NCBI GenBank assembly: GCA_037976565.1
Contig: CP137672.1
Location: 19,988,335 to 20,052,334 of the forward strand
Direction of reading: 5' to 3'
Length of the DNA stretch: 64,000 bases
From: Mesocentrotus franciscanus
Lineage: Eukaryota; Echinodermata; Echinoidea; Camarodonta; Strongylocentrotidae
Below the pieces are notes generated by a model. That model ran no database searches and was not told where the DNA came from. It saw only the letters and a program-made list of their open reading frames with translations. This document shows, piece by piece, positions 39,377-52,874 of this stretch (within the stretch, counting starts at the first letter, position 1; the number at the start of each line of letters is the position of its first letter). The translations under genes and the position numbers were made by a program.

Positions 39377-41039
39377 ATGTATGCCACTGAATTTTCATAA
39401 AATGCACGCACATTCTTGTAGGAGTTTAGGTGCAGGATTATAAACAAATCAAAAATTTTGTCAGGCAAGTTTGAAAAGATAATGTCTCGTCAACATGCAT
39501 AGTTTATAAGATTACTCTCCTGATTTTGAATGTAGGATAAATGCAAGTTTTCATTTATGCTTCAGGAGCACCTTTTCCTTAAAGATAAACTTGAGTCCCG
39601 GTAAATATGGAAAATAAATTCTCACAGAATCCAACGAAACTTACACTGAATGTACAAGATTATAAATAAATGACATGTGCCAAACAATTTTGGTAGAAAA
39701 TGTATAGTGGCTGAGTAATGAGCATAGCCCGAAAGATAAGGAAATCTGGGTAAGTAGGCCCGACACCATGTGCTTATTAAACACAGGTCACTATGTGCAA
39801 ATGGGAGTTGTGGTTTTTATCGAAGATGATGCCCAGTAAGCTTTTGTGCGTTTGTTTAATTTTACTGGTTCAAGCAACCAATCTACTGCAGGATAAACAA
39901 TCCAGAATAAATCATAGCAATTTTCTCTCAAAATATAATTCCCGCATACAAGAGCTCAAGATTAGCTTTGAAGCCCGTGTTCAGTTTTGGTAGCAAATAG
40001 ATATTTGAATGAAATATGAGTTCAATACATCTGAAAGGAATGCGAGATAAAGGCTATGGAGGGCCCTACGATATAATCCTGCTATCCTGGCAGCTCTCTG
40101 GTACATGTACAGGGTGTATAGCCAATATCATACAGACACACACATCATGCGTGTCCGATGCTTACTAACATTGTCGGAATTTACGCAACGGGCAGGTTGG
40201 GCCAAGCATATACATGTAAATGGGCCATTTTCATAACGTAACCAAATTTAATGCATACGCTTTGTGAAGTGCATAATTACAAATTATTTCATTCACCTGT
40301 AAAGAATAATTGTATTTCAATAGTCAGAATGCAAACTGCATATATCATGTGTTGTTAGTTAGTGCAAGCCATAATGTTTGTCCTACCTAGTAACAAATAC
40401 TTTATGCATGCATACTACTGATCAATACATACTTAGAATGAAATCAGTTAGTATAACATAATTTGTATCACACAATTGATATGAGATACAAATAGTTGTA
40501 ACGTTAGAATGAAATAATTTGTATCAAGGCACTTCACAAAGATGACCGTATGAATTCAATTTTGATACATAAATTAGTCTAATGTGTCTCACCTCTTCAT
40601 ACTTTTTATATTCCACTTGCGAAGAAGGAAAAAAATTCACGGCAGCTTAGTATTGCTAATATCTTTGTATTCATCAACTAAAATCAATGAAATCTGAAGA
40701 AAAGTTTTTGAGGGCTTACAGAAACTGCTCATGGGCTATTAGGTACAGGTAGATACTCCAGTCTGTAATATAAACTGCCACTTCTGCCATTTTGAATCTG
40801 CTCTCATCTTTATTCTGTGTAATCATATCCAAAATCATATTCAATCTAATGCTTGCGATCTATTGTGTGTATGTGTGTGTGTGATATATGTAGACATTCC
40901 AGTACTGCATCTTTTTCATGTTCATTGTGAAGAAAAATATAGGAGGAAGGCAAAATTTTATGCGAAACATCCCACAAGTATCCTATATTCATATTGGCTT
41001 GAAGGTAAACCTGGTTTTTAACCTACTGGTTTAGGCGTT
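39377..41039. other. Intergenic, no gene seen
   Basis: AT-rich DNA with scattered TACATGTA words. The open frames present are short and not protein-like. Confidence 0.45.
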
Positions 41040-41455
41040 GTAGGACCACCAATTTATGGCATTCCAAGTGTCAAGCTCTTAACTCTGTGTAAATAACTGT
41101 AATGCTGTGACAAAAGTACTAGAATGAAGTGAGTCCAGTCATGAAATGAAAAAGAGAAATTGATCTCATTATGAAATGATTTTTTGTTTGTTCATGAAGT
41201 TATGGAATAGACCATTTTCATTTTCATCCTGACCCTATACATTTGACAAAATAAATAGTCGTTGGAGCAAATGTAGGACCACCAATTTATTGCATTCCAA
41301 GTGTCAAGCTCTAATTAATTCTGTGTAAATAACTCGTGCTGTGACAAAATCACTAGAACGAAGTGAGTCCAGTCATGAAATGAAAGTGAGAAAATGATCT
41401 CATTATGAGATGATATTTTTGTTTGTTCATGAAGTTATGGAACTATGGTAGTATT
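41040..41455. repeat. Two-unit duplication, about 180 bp each
   Basis: GTAGGACCACCAATTTATGG, GAAGTGAGTCCAGTCATGAA and TTGTTTGTTCATGAAGTTAT occur in order at 41040-41215 and again at 41275-41455. The spacer contains CATTTGACAAAATAAATAG. Confidence 0.85.
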
Positions 41456-42240
41456 TACAGGATGAAGAGGTTGACACTGTCTCGTGCTCCATAAATCAAT
41501 AAACTAACTCTACCCACTTAAACCTGGACTAGATTTAATAATTTTAATGAATACCGCCATTAAGTTCAAGAATCTCTACATTTGGCAGAAAACATCATTC
41601 TAGTGTGTTCAGAGCCAGAAACTATTTTTAGAAAAATCAACTTGAGGACAATTTCAATACCTTATGGTACTGTACATCCAGTAGAAATCATGTGGGGATT
41701 ACGTAATACCTCATTGTCATGTTCGCACATTTCAATAGATGACGGGCCAGGCCATTGAAATTGCCTTAGGTAGTTGCAATCGTGTTCTCTTTAAAAACGC
41801 ACAAGTCAACGTTCTTCTGGCTCTTAGCAGATGATAAAGGATCGCCACTTTTCAGGTTGTGTGATCTCTCTGTTCAGGCTTTTCCAGGCTCCATTTTGTA
41901 CAGAACATATATTACAGGCTCCAACAGCCGTGTGATACGTGTAGGTTTTTGTCATCATATAATTGAATGAAACCAACAAAATATACCCTTGATTTCATTT
42001 GTACAATTGTGTCTTTCGTATTTTCTATTAAAGAGGATTGTATGTATGTTTTTATTCATGTAAAATCTTATCTATTCATTTCAGTGTATTTCATGTGCAT
42101 TAAGTGTTGTTTTTTAGCTTCATGAGAAATATGATCTTATATATTAATTAAGTAATTGATGCTTTTGTGTAGTTGCCATAAACCCATAGATGTTACATTT
42201 GTGATGTTTTTTTCAAAAGAATCCCTACTGTTGGGAATAA
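41456..42240. other. Intergenic up to the assembly gap, no gene seen
   Basis: AT-rich DNA with no supported feature. The apparent open frame entering the N run is meaningless. Confidence 0.5.
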
Positions 42241-42740
42241 NNNNNNNNNNNNNNNNNNNNNNNNNNNNNNNNNNNNNNNNNNNNNNNNNNNNNNNNNNNN
42301 NNNNNNNNNNNNNNNNNNNNNNNNNNNNNNNNNNNNNNNNNNNNNNNNNNNNNNNNNNNNNNNNNNNNNNNNNNNNNNNNNNNNNNNNNNNNNNNNNNNN
42401 NNNNNNNNNNNNNNNNNNNNNNNNNNNNNNNNNNNNNNNNNNNNNNNNNNNNNNNNNNNNNNNNNNNNNNNNNNNNNNNNNNNNNNNNNNNNNNNNNNNN
42501 NNNNNNNNNNNNNNNNNNNNNNNNNNNNNNNNNNNNNNNNNNNNNNNNNNNNNNNNNNNNNNNNNNNNNNNNNNNNNNNNNNNNNNNNNNNNNNNNNNNN
42601 NNNNNNNNNNNNNNNNNNNNNNNNNNNNNNNNNNNNNNNNNNNNNNNNNNNNNNNNNNNNNNNNNNNNNNNNNNNNNNNNNNNNNNNNNNNNNNNNNNNN
42701 NNNNNNNNNNNNNNNNNNNNNNNNNNNNNNNNNNNNNNNN
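42241..42740. other. Assembly gap of 500 N
   Basis: Exactly 500 undetermined bases, a round number typical of a placeholder whose real length is unknown. Distances across it are unreliable. Confidence 0.98.
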
Positions 42741-42914
42741 TAACATGAATTGTGTCCGATAGTTGAAATCAGATATTTTTATGTTATAACTAGCCAGGTG
42801 TATTTATTGTGTACTATCTGGGGGTAAATAAAATGATTTATTACAATTTATCAGTACTTGCTCTTTCTATCTGTCTGATTACTTCTCATTTGTCATCGTA
42901 TTGCAGAAATTAAA

Positions 42915-43453
42915 TTAAAGAGATAGTTGAGTTCTGTTGCAGAGGGCGCTACACAAAATAATTTTTTGTGAGATAATGAATAACCGTGTGTCAAATTTGA
43001 AAGAATATACAATTTAAATCACAAAATCATCTTTGTTTGATCAAAATCGGTTCAGAGGCGGCTGAAATATCCATAAATATAACCATTTCTAATATTTGTG
43101 GTGGTCCACAAATATTCAATAATTTTGAACCAGCCGTTGAAAAACGAGATCGTGCCTTATACGTTTTATTCCTGCCAATGCCAATATTGGCTTTTTGTTG
43201 GCTTTTTCATGTTGGTTATAATACGCACAACCAGCCGGCCCCTGTATTATTATTAATTAATTAATCAACGGTCACCGTATTTTTTTGAAAGTGGAGCTGA
43301 ATTATGATCGTATTCAATCTAAAATTCTCACATTTTCGGGTCTAAAATTACCTTCATAGCAATTTTAGGTTCTAAAAGGGCACTAGAAATGTTATAAATA
43401 AGAATAAGAGCAATAACCATGCACTTAAACAAGAACTCAACTATCCCTTTAAG
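42915..43453. mobile_element. MITE with AGTTGAGTTCT ends (family D)
   Basis: TTAAAGAGATAGTTGAGTTC at the left and GAACTCAACTATCCCTTTAA at the right are inverted repeats. The core contains GGTTCAGAGGCGGCTGAAAT and its partial inverse TTTTGAACCAGCCGTTGAAA. The ends resemble those of the element at 59262-59618. Confidence 0.85.
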
Positions 43454-43932
43454 TAAATCAATTTGAAATTACTGTTTGTCACATGGTTCCCAGCTGTCAA
43501 TGAAAACAGTAATTATGTTTGCAGTTTGTTCTTTTTTCTCCCGATTTCTACCGCCATACCCAATCATCTGGTGTACTCACTGTTTGGATACCAAAACAAA
43601 TACCTGAATAAGAGAATACTTTCTTTTGGGCCAATGCAATAAGCCAGTTCGTAGATACAATCTCAGCATGGGCAGATAAAGGTCATATGTACCAAAATTG
43701 TAAAATCCATCGAGACGAATACTGGATTTGTGCTCATAAAAGTTGTGTAATCATTCATTTATTTACATGCTCTGATATGCAAGTAGTCTTTTCAAGAGGG
43801 CAGACAAAAGGTATTTATGAAGTACCTCCATCACTCTCACAGTGATTAGTCTAAAGTGCACAAAGTGGGACGTCTCCATGTTTGAAACATCTGTGGATAT
43901 CGGGGGTCATTTGTACCAATGCTTACCACGAA

Positions 43933-44056
43933 CTGGGCCCCGTCTTACAAAGAGTTGCGATTGATCCAAATCAATTGCAAGTTTGCAGTCTCCTACATGT
44001 ATCTCTTATGTACATAGTTGCGATTGATATCAACTCTTTGTAAGACAGGGCCCTGG
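43933..44056. mobile_element. Short palindromic MITE
   Basis: CTGGGCCCCGTCTTACAAAG and CTTTGTAAGACAGGGCCCTGG-like ends flank a core with TTGCGATTGAT repeated on both sides. About 124 bp in total. Confidence 0.85.
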
Positions 44057-46702
44057 TCTATTTCCTGATTTTACTCTGTTTCAACTCAAGTGATTTGTTT
44101 GAATTCCAGCAAACTCAAGAACTTAATCCACTAACAAGTGTCCAAATATGGTAATAGTTGCAAAATCATGAACATGTCTCACTTTTGACTCCATTTTGAC
44201 ATTAAATACATCAAATAATGAAAAAAATATTGATGAAACAAGCAGACTAAGAAACAAAATGTATTTGTAATAGTTTCTTTTATTCATAGTTACAAAAAAG
44301 CTTACTCATGAGCTTCATATATTTGTATACCTCATACAGTACTTTCTATAATTTAATGCTAATCAGAGGAACTGAATCTCAATAATACTCATGAAATATA
44401 GACATTGTATCATCAACCTATATTTGAAAGTGCCCAACAAAGTCATAAAGAAAAGAACAGATTCCATTTGTTTCCAAGCACTCTGAAAATAGTTTTAAAA
44501 GAATAGCCAAGTTAATGCATCATTGTCCAAGACATTTCCCCAAAGCTTAAACCAATCAAGCAGCCTAATTTTATTATACATGTATACAATGATACATGCA
44601 CACATTGTTTCTCTATTTACATTCATATAAATATGTTCTGAAAATATATTGATATATCTGAAAAATTCTTAAAATTTTCCTGAAAACTAATAATATAATG
44701 GTTATCTTTTTGAACAGCAAAAGTACTTGGTATATAATTCAAGATGATCGAGAAGTACATTTCTTCTTTTAATTTTAATAGCTATCTTTTCAACTTTCAG
44801 ACAAAGCCTTTGCTTTGTACAGTGCATATTGTTCCCAGAGACAATACATATTATTATGTAGTAATATATAAAGTAAAGTAGTATTGTTGCCAATTTGAAG
44901 AACTACACATGATCAGGTCACTTTTATGTTAATTGAGAGTGTATGTTAACTATGTTTACTCACAAAATCTCTTTACAGAAGTATAATTTGAAGCTCATAT
45001 TTTGAATATAGTATTACAACATGAAACTACTCACATAAGAAAAAATATAGATTGGTGATTGGTATCCTTTAACTAGAGAGAGAGAGAGAATTAGCTAATA
45101 CAAGTACTTTTCAATTGATGTTTATGATGTCATTACACAAAGATGCTATGTATAGTTTTCAAAAGGGCAGAGGGATAAAAGTGATAAAGAAAGATTTTTG
45201 TTTTGTTGGTAATGAGAGACCGATAGTGAAAGTAAATGCAGTAGAATGAAATTACATGCACCTCACTGAAATCTGATATGAAAGATTGATAAAAATAGAA
45301 AAACAAAGCTATCTTGGAACACAATGATAAGTGAACATCAAGTACGCTTGCATTATTATCACAATCATTATCACTCACTCAAATATTCATTCAAGTGCTA
45401 TAAAAGATATCGTGGCAGCATAATTTCTTTTTTTTCCCTTTTAAGTGAATCCTAATTGCGGAAAGGATATTTAAAAATAACAGTGTTAACAATTGTTAAA
45501 AAAAAAAAAAAATCATAACTTGCCAAAAAAAATACCTTGCAAGATGGGATAACTTATTAGACACAAAATTATTGCTTTGTGGGAGAGCCTTGTCGAAATA
45601 TATATACGGTAGGGCTCTAGTGAACTTGCTTCAGAAAAAAAAAGTTATACAATAAATTATAACCAAGGCTGCTGGTAATGAAGATAAGTGTAGTTGTATT
45701 TGAAATGTTACCAATAGAACAATAGTTATTTGTACCAGTTCCAGGCTTAGAAAATATACCTAAATGTTCCTGTGATTAAGAATTTCAACAATTCTTGAGA
45801 GTATGTCAAAAGAGCAAATTATTCTATTGCTCATTCTAGAAAGACTTATTACAGACAAGTGGGATTATTAGAATGAATTATGACCTTACTGTTTAATAAC
45901 AATAAATAATAATATCGATCTTTAATAGGAGCTCTAAAATGGAAAAAGTACCATAGTGCTTTAAAAATTACATAATATGAAGAGAAGCATGACATACATA
46001 GACTCTTTAAAAAAATATGTAAAGCACATAGTTACTGAGGAGAGAGAAGTATGTTTTAAGGGATCTTTTGATATCTTGAAACTATCAAACAAGGTCACCA
46101 AACTGAACTATTACTAATAAAGCAAACTGTGATTTGAATATGATTTCAGCATAAAATGGAAGAGCATATATGAGATGGATACAAATATTTCAATCATACA
46201 AAGAGAATACAGCAAAAGGAAATATAACAAGAATATATTTCATATGTAGCTACATGGAAAATATACATGTATATTATTTTCCTATAGTGATCTAAAATGT
46301 ATAGAGTTAACATACTGGTAGTATAATACGTTAAGGATGCAACATGGGCTGACACATTACAAGCATACATGAAAAAGGGTCCCCTTACACTTTATTATCA
46401 AAATATTCCCACGTATCATTTGCTTTTTCCTTCTCCTTTCCAGGCACCACTTCAAATCTGGTCTGATTATTTGGGGCACCGAAATCATAACATTGAACGT
46501 TCGTTCATATTTCATTTGAGAGACTAGTAATAATCAGGGTTTATTTTTGACAAAATATTATTCTCATGGAATCTATTGTACATGTAGTAAATGCAGAAGA
46601 CTACAAGCAAATGAAATCTGCTAATGCAAATTCGATAAAATCAGGATTTTTTTTGGGTGACAGGTGAGTGATGAAGTTTTTCAAAGATACATGGAAGTAC
46701 AT
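44057..46702. other. Intergenic, no gene seen
   Basis: AT-rich DNA with A-runs (45500) and a GA microsatellite (45076-45088). No coding frame with protein-like composition on either strand. Confidence 0.5.
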
Positions 46703-46853
46703 CTGGGCCCTGTTTCATAAAACTTGTAATCAATAACAAGTTACAACCACTGTTATAAGCTACTGAAATCGTGGAATCTGATTGGCCGAGAGCAAATCTG
46801 TCATAGAAATTTAGCATTTGTTATTAACAGGTTTTATGAAACAAGCCCCAGGG
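46703..46853. mobile_element. Short palindromic MITE
   Basis: CTGGGCCCTGTTTCATAAAA and GTTTTATGAAACAAGCCCCA ends with TTGTAATCAATAACAAG against TTGTTATTAACAGG inside. About 150 bp. Confidence 0.85.
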
Positions 46854-49800
46854 CCTACATCTGAGCCTACTCCAAAATTGCACTGAAGTACTGAAGATGA
46901 CAAATGTGATACTAATTGGTTCAAAATCAACCCAATTTTTCATCATTTGTGTTTAAACATCACTTTTTTTACGTAAGAGGTTGCATATTCATATTGATGC
47001 ATTACATTCAATTTGATTTTGAACCATTTTCAATGAGGGCTCTGATGAAAACAACCCCATACAAATATAAAGATTCTAATTTATTGAGTTTCTGCTGAAA
47101 TGCTGGGTTGTAATACTATATCTTTACTTTTGGCTCAGTAGAGCACTCATTAGAAAATGGAAAAAATACGGAGCATACTTAATTAAAAAAAAAAAACTGA
47201 CGTAATCCCATCAAGACAAGAGCATTTGCAATTTTGCATATACATGACAGATGAGATTGTAGCATTAGAAGTTTTAGAACCATTACTTGCAGCAGCTGAA
47301 TAAAACTGAAATTATAAACAGAAAAGAATGTTCGTGGGGGAAAACAAACATATCTTCACGCAAAGAAGTATGACCACAAGGGAATGTTGGAAAATGACAA
47401 GTGGTCTTTCAATTATAAACGAGACACAAAAATATTATATAGCAATTTGCTAATTTTTACATCTTATACCATAATCAAAATTCGAATTAAAAAAAAATAT
47501 ATACCATAGCGTTTATACAGTCGTGAAACAAATCTATTCAACATTGATTAAACTACAGAAATTATTTTCCTTGTTATACCACAGCTATTAGGCAAAACCT
47601 GTAAAGAAGTCTAGATGCTGTACATCGGTTTAAATATGGGAGTTATTTTCCTTGATTTACATGCCATAATTTAATATAGTATGCATTCATTCCATTCCTG
47701 AGAAAAGTAAATTGATTAAAGAAAGTCATTTGTGTATCAAACTATAAATAGACCGGTTTACTAACATATTCAAATGTTATGCATACTTTTTAATCAAAGG
47801 TTGTTCTTGACAACCCAAGAGCTAGCCCAAGGCTTGCCTGACATAGCAACAAATAATGTATACAGGCTGGATTCCAAGTATTGTAGTTCACTCATTAATA
47901 ACAGGTTAATGGAATAACTCATCACTAGGTCCCCAGGAAAGAAACATCCATAAATTTGAATATGTTTAATACTAAACCGGTCTATTGGAAAATATTTGCA
48001 CAGGCACTAGTACATGTACTTCTCTGCGGTAAGTGCGCTATAGACCAAAAACAAAACACTTATCTTGTAGAAAAGAAAACCAAAGTGATGTGCAAAACTG
48101 TTTTGCCATCTGAAAAAAATTGTGAAAGGTTAAAATTTCTGCAAATTTCTGAGATCAGAGGCTACAAGTTAAATGATCCAACTCATGGTATGTAAAGTTT
48201 GCTGCAGCATGCACCTGTACACACGTGTACAAATAATAGTAATAGTAATTATTGAAACGGTGCTTAAAAAGCACTTTCCACCGAAGTCTCTATAAAGCGG
48301 TATACAAACTCTATAGACGGGTAAACATGACTAGATAATACGCACCTGTAAACATTCAAATAGCTACCTGACATAATACATAAAGATATGAGCACCTGAC
48401 TATTAACTGGTTGACTACTGAATTCTCTCAATCATTATAAAGGAATTACCAGATTCCAGTAGGCAATGGGGTAAAGCACAGCAAACCATTTTGAGTTTTA
48501 CAAAGACTGTATATACAGCAATAGTACAAAGAACCAAATGATACAGTTAATGTCTTCACCACAGAGTGGACGTTTTCTGATTCTATTTATGTGAAAATGG
48601 ATAAGAGTATTAGTCTTCATTGAATTTGTGAAGATGAAAGTATAACAATATGGAGTAAAGGAATCCAGCAAAGATGTACATGTAGTTGAAAAGATAAAAA
48701 AATTTAACCTTCAAGGGGTGAATGACATATGTATGTTTTTAATCACACAATCAATATGGGTTCTAATTTATAAAATCCAAACAAAAAATGAAAAAGAGTG
48801 TCATTCTAATAAATTTGAAGAAAAAACTCATGAAAATACAGTTAAAATGCCCTCAAGCACACTGCCATCAAGCATTATTTCTGTACTAAAACTGCTAATG
48901 ATATAGAATGGTATGGGAACAATTTTTGGAGCACACTTAAGCTTCAGCTAAAAGTTCCAGTTAAATATAATATGTACATGTACATGTAGGTATATGAAGA
49001 GTATACATGTTCACTGTTGCCCATATCAAAAGATGGGAAAATGTGTTTTCGCCTCCTTTTGTGAAATGATTGTGACAGTATGATTTATTTCGCTGGATAG
49101 ATAAAAGTTCTGAGAAGATATCAACTTCATCTATCAAATCATATTGTCATAATCATTTCATGGAAGAAGGTAAGTAAAACAATTATTGAAAACAAGAAAT
49201 TGAAAGAAATTGAAAACAATAAAATTGTGAAAACAAAGTTATGATTGAGCTCTGGATGTAATGAAGTATGCGTGTGCAACATTGAGTTGGCAAAAGAAGG
49301 ATGAAGCACAAGATTAATAAAGAGAATTTCTCTCACATGTCAGATTGGACATCAATCATTTATAACATCAGAGTGAAAGTATTTTGAATTTCGCAGAATG
49401 AGGGAGAGTAAAAGTAAAGAGAAGAAAAAAACTGCATCTGAGATGAAATTCGTGATTAAAGGCAATTAACTAGCAATATCAAAATTTGAAGAAGTGGAAT
49501 ATTATCTTAAAGGCAGGGTATTCTACTGACACTACTTTTGATTTATGTACATGTATACTGCCATCTGATGCTCACAATGTCCTGATGTGTTGACAGCTAT
49601 GTCCCACAATGCATCACCCAACTGCATGACGCACGCATGATGATGCCTGGGTACAGAAACCGGAAATCGCTCAATGTACGCCGTCACCGAAAGATGGCGC
49701 AATTGAAAATACATTACAGCAGTGGTAGTGATGTTGGGAAATACCCTGCCTTGAAATGTTTTGCACGAATTTCGTTTCCAACAATGTTAGCCATATTAGA

Positions 49801-50670
49801 ACATTCTGATTTGTGCAGTAATACATGGGGGCAATTAGCATGCACGCACTCATAAAGTTCACCTACCGGGTATATGTGGCATTGCTATTCAATGAATGGA
49901 AGGATTCGCCTAGAAACTCATGTGCACACGAGATGCTCAAAGACTTCAAACATGGGTAAGTTTTAACATCGTGTCACGAAAGGTTAAAGTGTCCTCCTAT
50001 CAGTTCTAGGTTCCATTTTAAAGAGACATGTTCTTCTCAATTTCTTGAATCACTGCCATTTTATGGTTGGCAAATATTTTCAACTACCTTTTACTACATG
50101 TAAATACCACCGACTATGGGTACATGACCGATTTGAGTCAAACGGTATTGGAAATTCTCTTCCCACTTCACACACAGCACTAAAATAATTAAAAAACACT
50201 TTGATCAAAAAATTAATTCACAAATGTAGCTAACTGTGCAATTATGTACAAACTAATAACTTTTGAAATAAAGAAAACCAAAGTGAACGAAAAATAAAGA
50301 AGATAACTTGACCAGCAAGCAGAATTTTCTAAAAGAATGTATATATTACATTAAAGCCTTCTTGTAAATGTTTTGACAATGGCAATTTGACTTGATTCAG
50401 AGTTGATCTGACATATACTTGTAGATCACTGGATACATACAATGTATCAACTACTAAGTGTAAGGAAAAGAAAAACCATTTTTGATGGTTAAAGAAGACG
50501 ATATTAAAATCATATCAAAATTGAGTTTTCTTATTGTTAAGTTGTACGATGTCAACTTTATTTGGAGTATTATTAGTCGGATAAAATTCCTATGAATACT
50601 ATTCCTAAAATTATGCTTTGAATATCTAATTAGATTTTCACTTTTTGAAAGATCAGGGCTTCAAAATCTG
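46854..50670. other. Intergenic, mostly without features
   Basis: AT-rich DNA. At 48240-48325 TGCTTAAAAAGCACTTTCCA with CGAAGTCTCTATAAAGCGG is a remnant of the 3' tail seen in the LINE at 15500. Some TACATGTA words are present. No gene is supported. Confidence 0.5.
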
Positions 50671-50853
50671 TGTGTATCACATGATTAATTCAGAATACAA
50701 TGATTGCCATTGTGTGTGGCAGCTCAAATTCTAGAGTACCCCTTGGAACCCAGTGTCATGAATCATTCATGACACTGGGTAGCAAAAGGGTAGCAGAAAC
50801 AAGTGTAATGCACAATGACATCATTGTGATCTGAATTAATTACTGATACACAT
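50671..50853. mobile_element. Palindromic MITE with a 33-base perfect palindrome
   Basis: TGTGTATCACATGATTAATT against AATTAATTACTGATACACA forms the outer arms. The centre (50748-50780) is a perfect palindrome starting ACCCAGTGTCATGAAT with a one-base turn. Confidence 0.8.
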
Positions 50854-51401
50854 ATATTGTATGGCCTTCATTATCTTGATTATTCAGAACACTGTTTTGA
50901 GAAGAAGAGTATACACAGAAATATCACAAACTTAATGCAGATAAATTTGACATCCTTCAACCTTACAATGTCCAAACCTCAACTTTTGAGTTATTAATGA
51001 TCAAAATTGTCTTCTACACCTAGTACAATAGCTCAAATGCCCTTTAGTATTAAACTTAACTAAACTAAACTTAACTAACCTACTCGAAAAATAAAGAATT
51101 TGAGACCATTCTTCCAAGTCTTTAGCATCTCAGAAACAATATTGATGCAAGGCATGAAAGCACACTCTCAAATAAAGTATATAATTTGCTTTTTACCTAT
51201 GTGCAATGAACAAAGCTACAAAAGACATATTAGTATCCCAATTATTTTTTTCTGGTAAACATGGCGTTACATCAACATGCGACAAGACATTTGGTAAAAC
51301 TGGTGTTAATGTACTCAAACCACAAGAAAATATATTCAAAGATCTTTCCGATGACTTGACTATTCATCAGCACAGGTAGTACATATATAGGCTATTCTAT
51401 A
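50854..51401. other. Intergenic, no gene seen
   Basis: AT-rich DNA without recognised features. Confidence 0.5.
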
Positions 51402-51597
51402 AGCCTAGTTCACAAATGACGCGGTAAGCGGCATTTTGTTTTCATAACGTGAAAAAGAATGGCGATTGTGCGCAACAAAGGTCCAACGTGTAGATCTCTG
51501 TGATACGATACAGAAGTGTGCGGTGTATTACACTTACGTTATCATTTTTGTTTAAATGCTGCAGTTTACCGTATCATACCTGAATGAGGCTTTATAG
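51402..51597. mobile_element. MITE of the TCATATCTGAA type, copy 1
   Basis: AAGCCTAGTTCACAAATGAC and CGTATCATACCTGAATGAGG with GCTT at the end are inverted ends, with GCGGTAAGCGGCA against GCAGTTTACCGTA inside. A relative lies at 62696-62918. Confidence 0.65.
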
Positions 51598-51863
51598 GCG
51601 ATTCTTAGGGGGAGGAACCGAACTCTTCTGTGTTCTTCTTTAATAGCTTAACATTAATATTGAGCTTTTTAATTTGTCGCCATGAACAAGTGCCACAACG
51701 AGTGACATCACTTTCAGGCATTTGCTCGCATGAGCTCCATAGCTGCATGGCTCTCCAAACCCTACAGTGGGAACTGAGCGAAATTGGGCCTGTTCGCATT
51801 GTTAAGAACGACAATGTAGTGGTATTAAAACGGCTCCACATCTATTATTTTGATGCATTTCTA

Positions 51864-52353
51864 CAGAGCTGCCAACCTTGTGCGGCCAAAAAAAGGAACC
51901 ATGATGGCAAAAAAAAGGAATTTCAAGCAAAAAAAAGGAATTCATTAAAACGAAACTTAAAACCACGCGACACACTTCCAATGCAGAAATGTCCATTTAT
52001 TCCTCATGCTGTTTTTTCCATACAAGCAGGTATATTTTTTTGTTATTTTGGTATTATCGGCATTTCATTCTTTTTGAGAATATTTTTCTCTTCAAATATG
52101 TTTTCAAGTATGCTTTAAATTTAGTTTTCTATTGAATTTGTGATCAAATCAACATTTTAGGGCAGTTGTTTGACGTGTGGTATGTTAAAAAATTAAAATA
52201 AAAAAATTAAAATTAAAAAAAAATTAAAAAAATTAAAAAATTAAAAAATTAAAAAATTAAAAAAAACGTATTTTATGAAGAAAAAACGTACTACCGTAAT
52301 TTAGAGGAAAAAACAGAGTAATTCCGGCAAAAACGGAATGGTTGGCAGCTCTG
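51864..52353. mobile_element. TIR element, 490 bp, with 6-bp target duplication
   Basis: The ends CAGAGCTGCCAACC and GGTTGGCAGCTCTG are perfect inverted repeats, flanked on both sides by TTTCTA (51858-51863 and 52354-52359). The interior holds several AAAAAAAGGAATTC-like words and a TTAAAAAA-rich stretch. No transposase is present. The CAGAG terminus is hAT-like, but the duplication is six rather than eight bases. Confidence 0.88.
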
Positions 52354-52478
52354 TTTCTATCTTAAATTATTGCTTTAATGGCTGATAAGACTGTCACAGT
52401 GAGGCCTTTAGTTTGACTGAAGGTTCTAAATTACAATTTGATTCATTAATCTACCTTGAAGCATTCATGCAACTTGAC

Positions 52479-52709
52479 TCATTGAATCGTCATCATCATC
52501 GCTGAAAACCAAAATCTGTCTCCACTCACACAGTGGACGGGGGTTCTGTGGTAGTCACCCTGCTTGAGTAACTCTTTTAAGTCGTTCACCATGAAAATCC
52601 AAAGCTCCCCCATATGAACCTCGGCAAGAACCACATGCGGATAGAAATAATCGTCTTGTACGAAAACTCTTTCATAAAATTGACATTTGTCAACCTTATA
52701 TAGAGGTGG
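52479..52709 (-). CDS. Unrecognised ORF with protein-like composition
   Basis: The minus strand is open for 76 codons down to TGA at 52479-52481. It contains VDKCQFYERVFVQDDYFYPH, VVLAEVHMGELWIFMVNDLK and TPVHCVSGDRFWFSAMMM. The mix of aromatic, acidic and hydrophobic residues looks like real protein rather than AT-rich noise. The first Met lies only at 52613 (44 codons). TATATAAG just upstream (about 52697-52704) could be read as an acceptor AG, which would make this a terminal exon, or as a TATA box. It lies just downstream of the Rab stop codon, so it may equally be chance within that 3'UTR. I do not recognise the protein. Confidence 0.3.
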   Translation of the reverse strand, partial: PPLYKVDKCQFYERVFVQDDYFYPHVVLAEVHMGELWIFMVNDLKELLKQGDYHRTPVHCVSGDRFWFSAMMMTIQ

Positions 52710-52874
52710 TCAGCAGAGCCAGAAAGAGTCCGAGTGGCACAACCGTCGAAACAAGAGGCCGATTTTCCAGTCTAGAACAACACGGTGCTTTCTCCTGCTC
52801 GTGTCTTTCCCCTCTGTAGGGTGATTAGGCTCATAACATGTTCCGATTCTCCAAGAAGTTCCAGAGAAACCGAC

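Noticed and set aside
42156..42746. Open frames of 170-195 codons on both strands
   Set aside because: They consist almost wholly of N and reflect the assembly gap.
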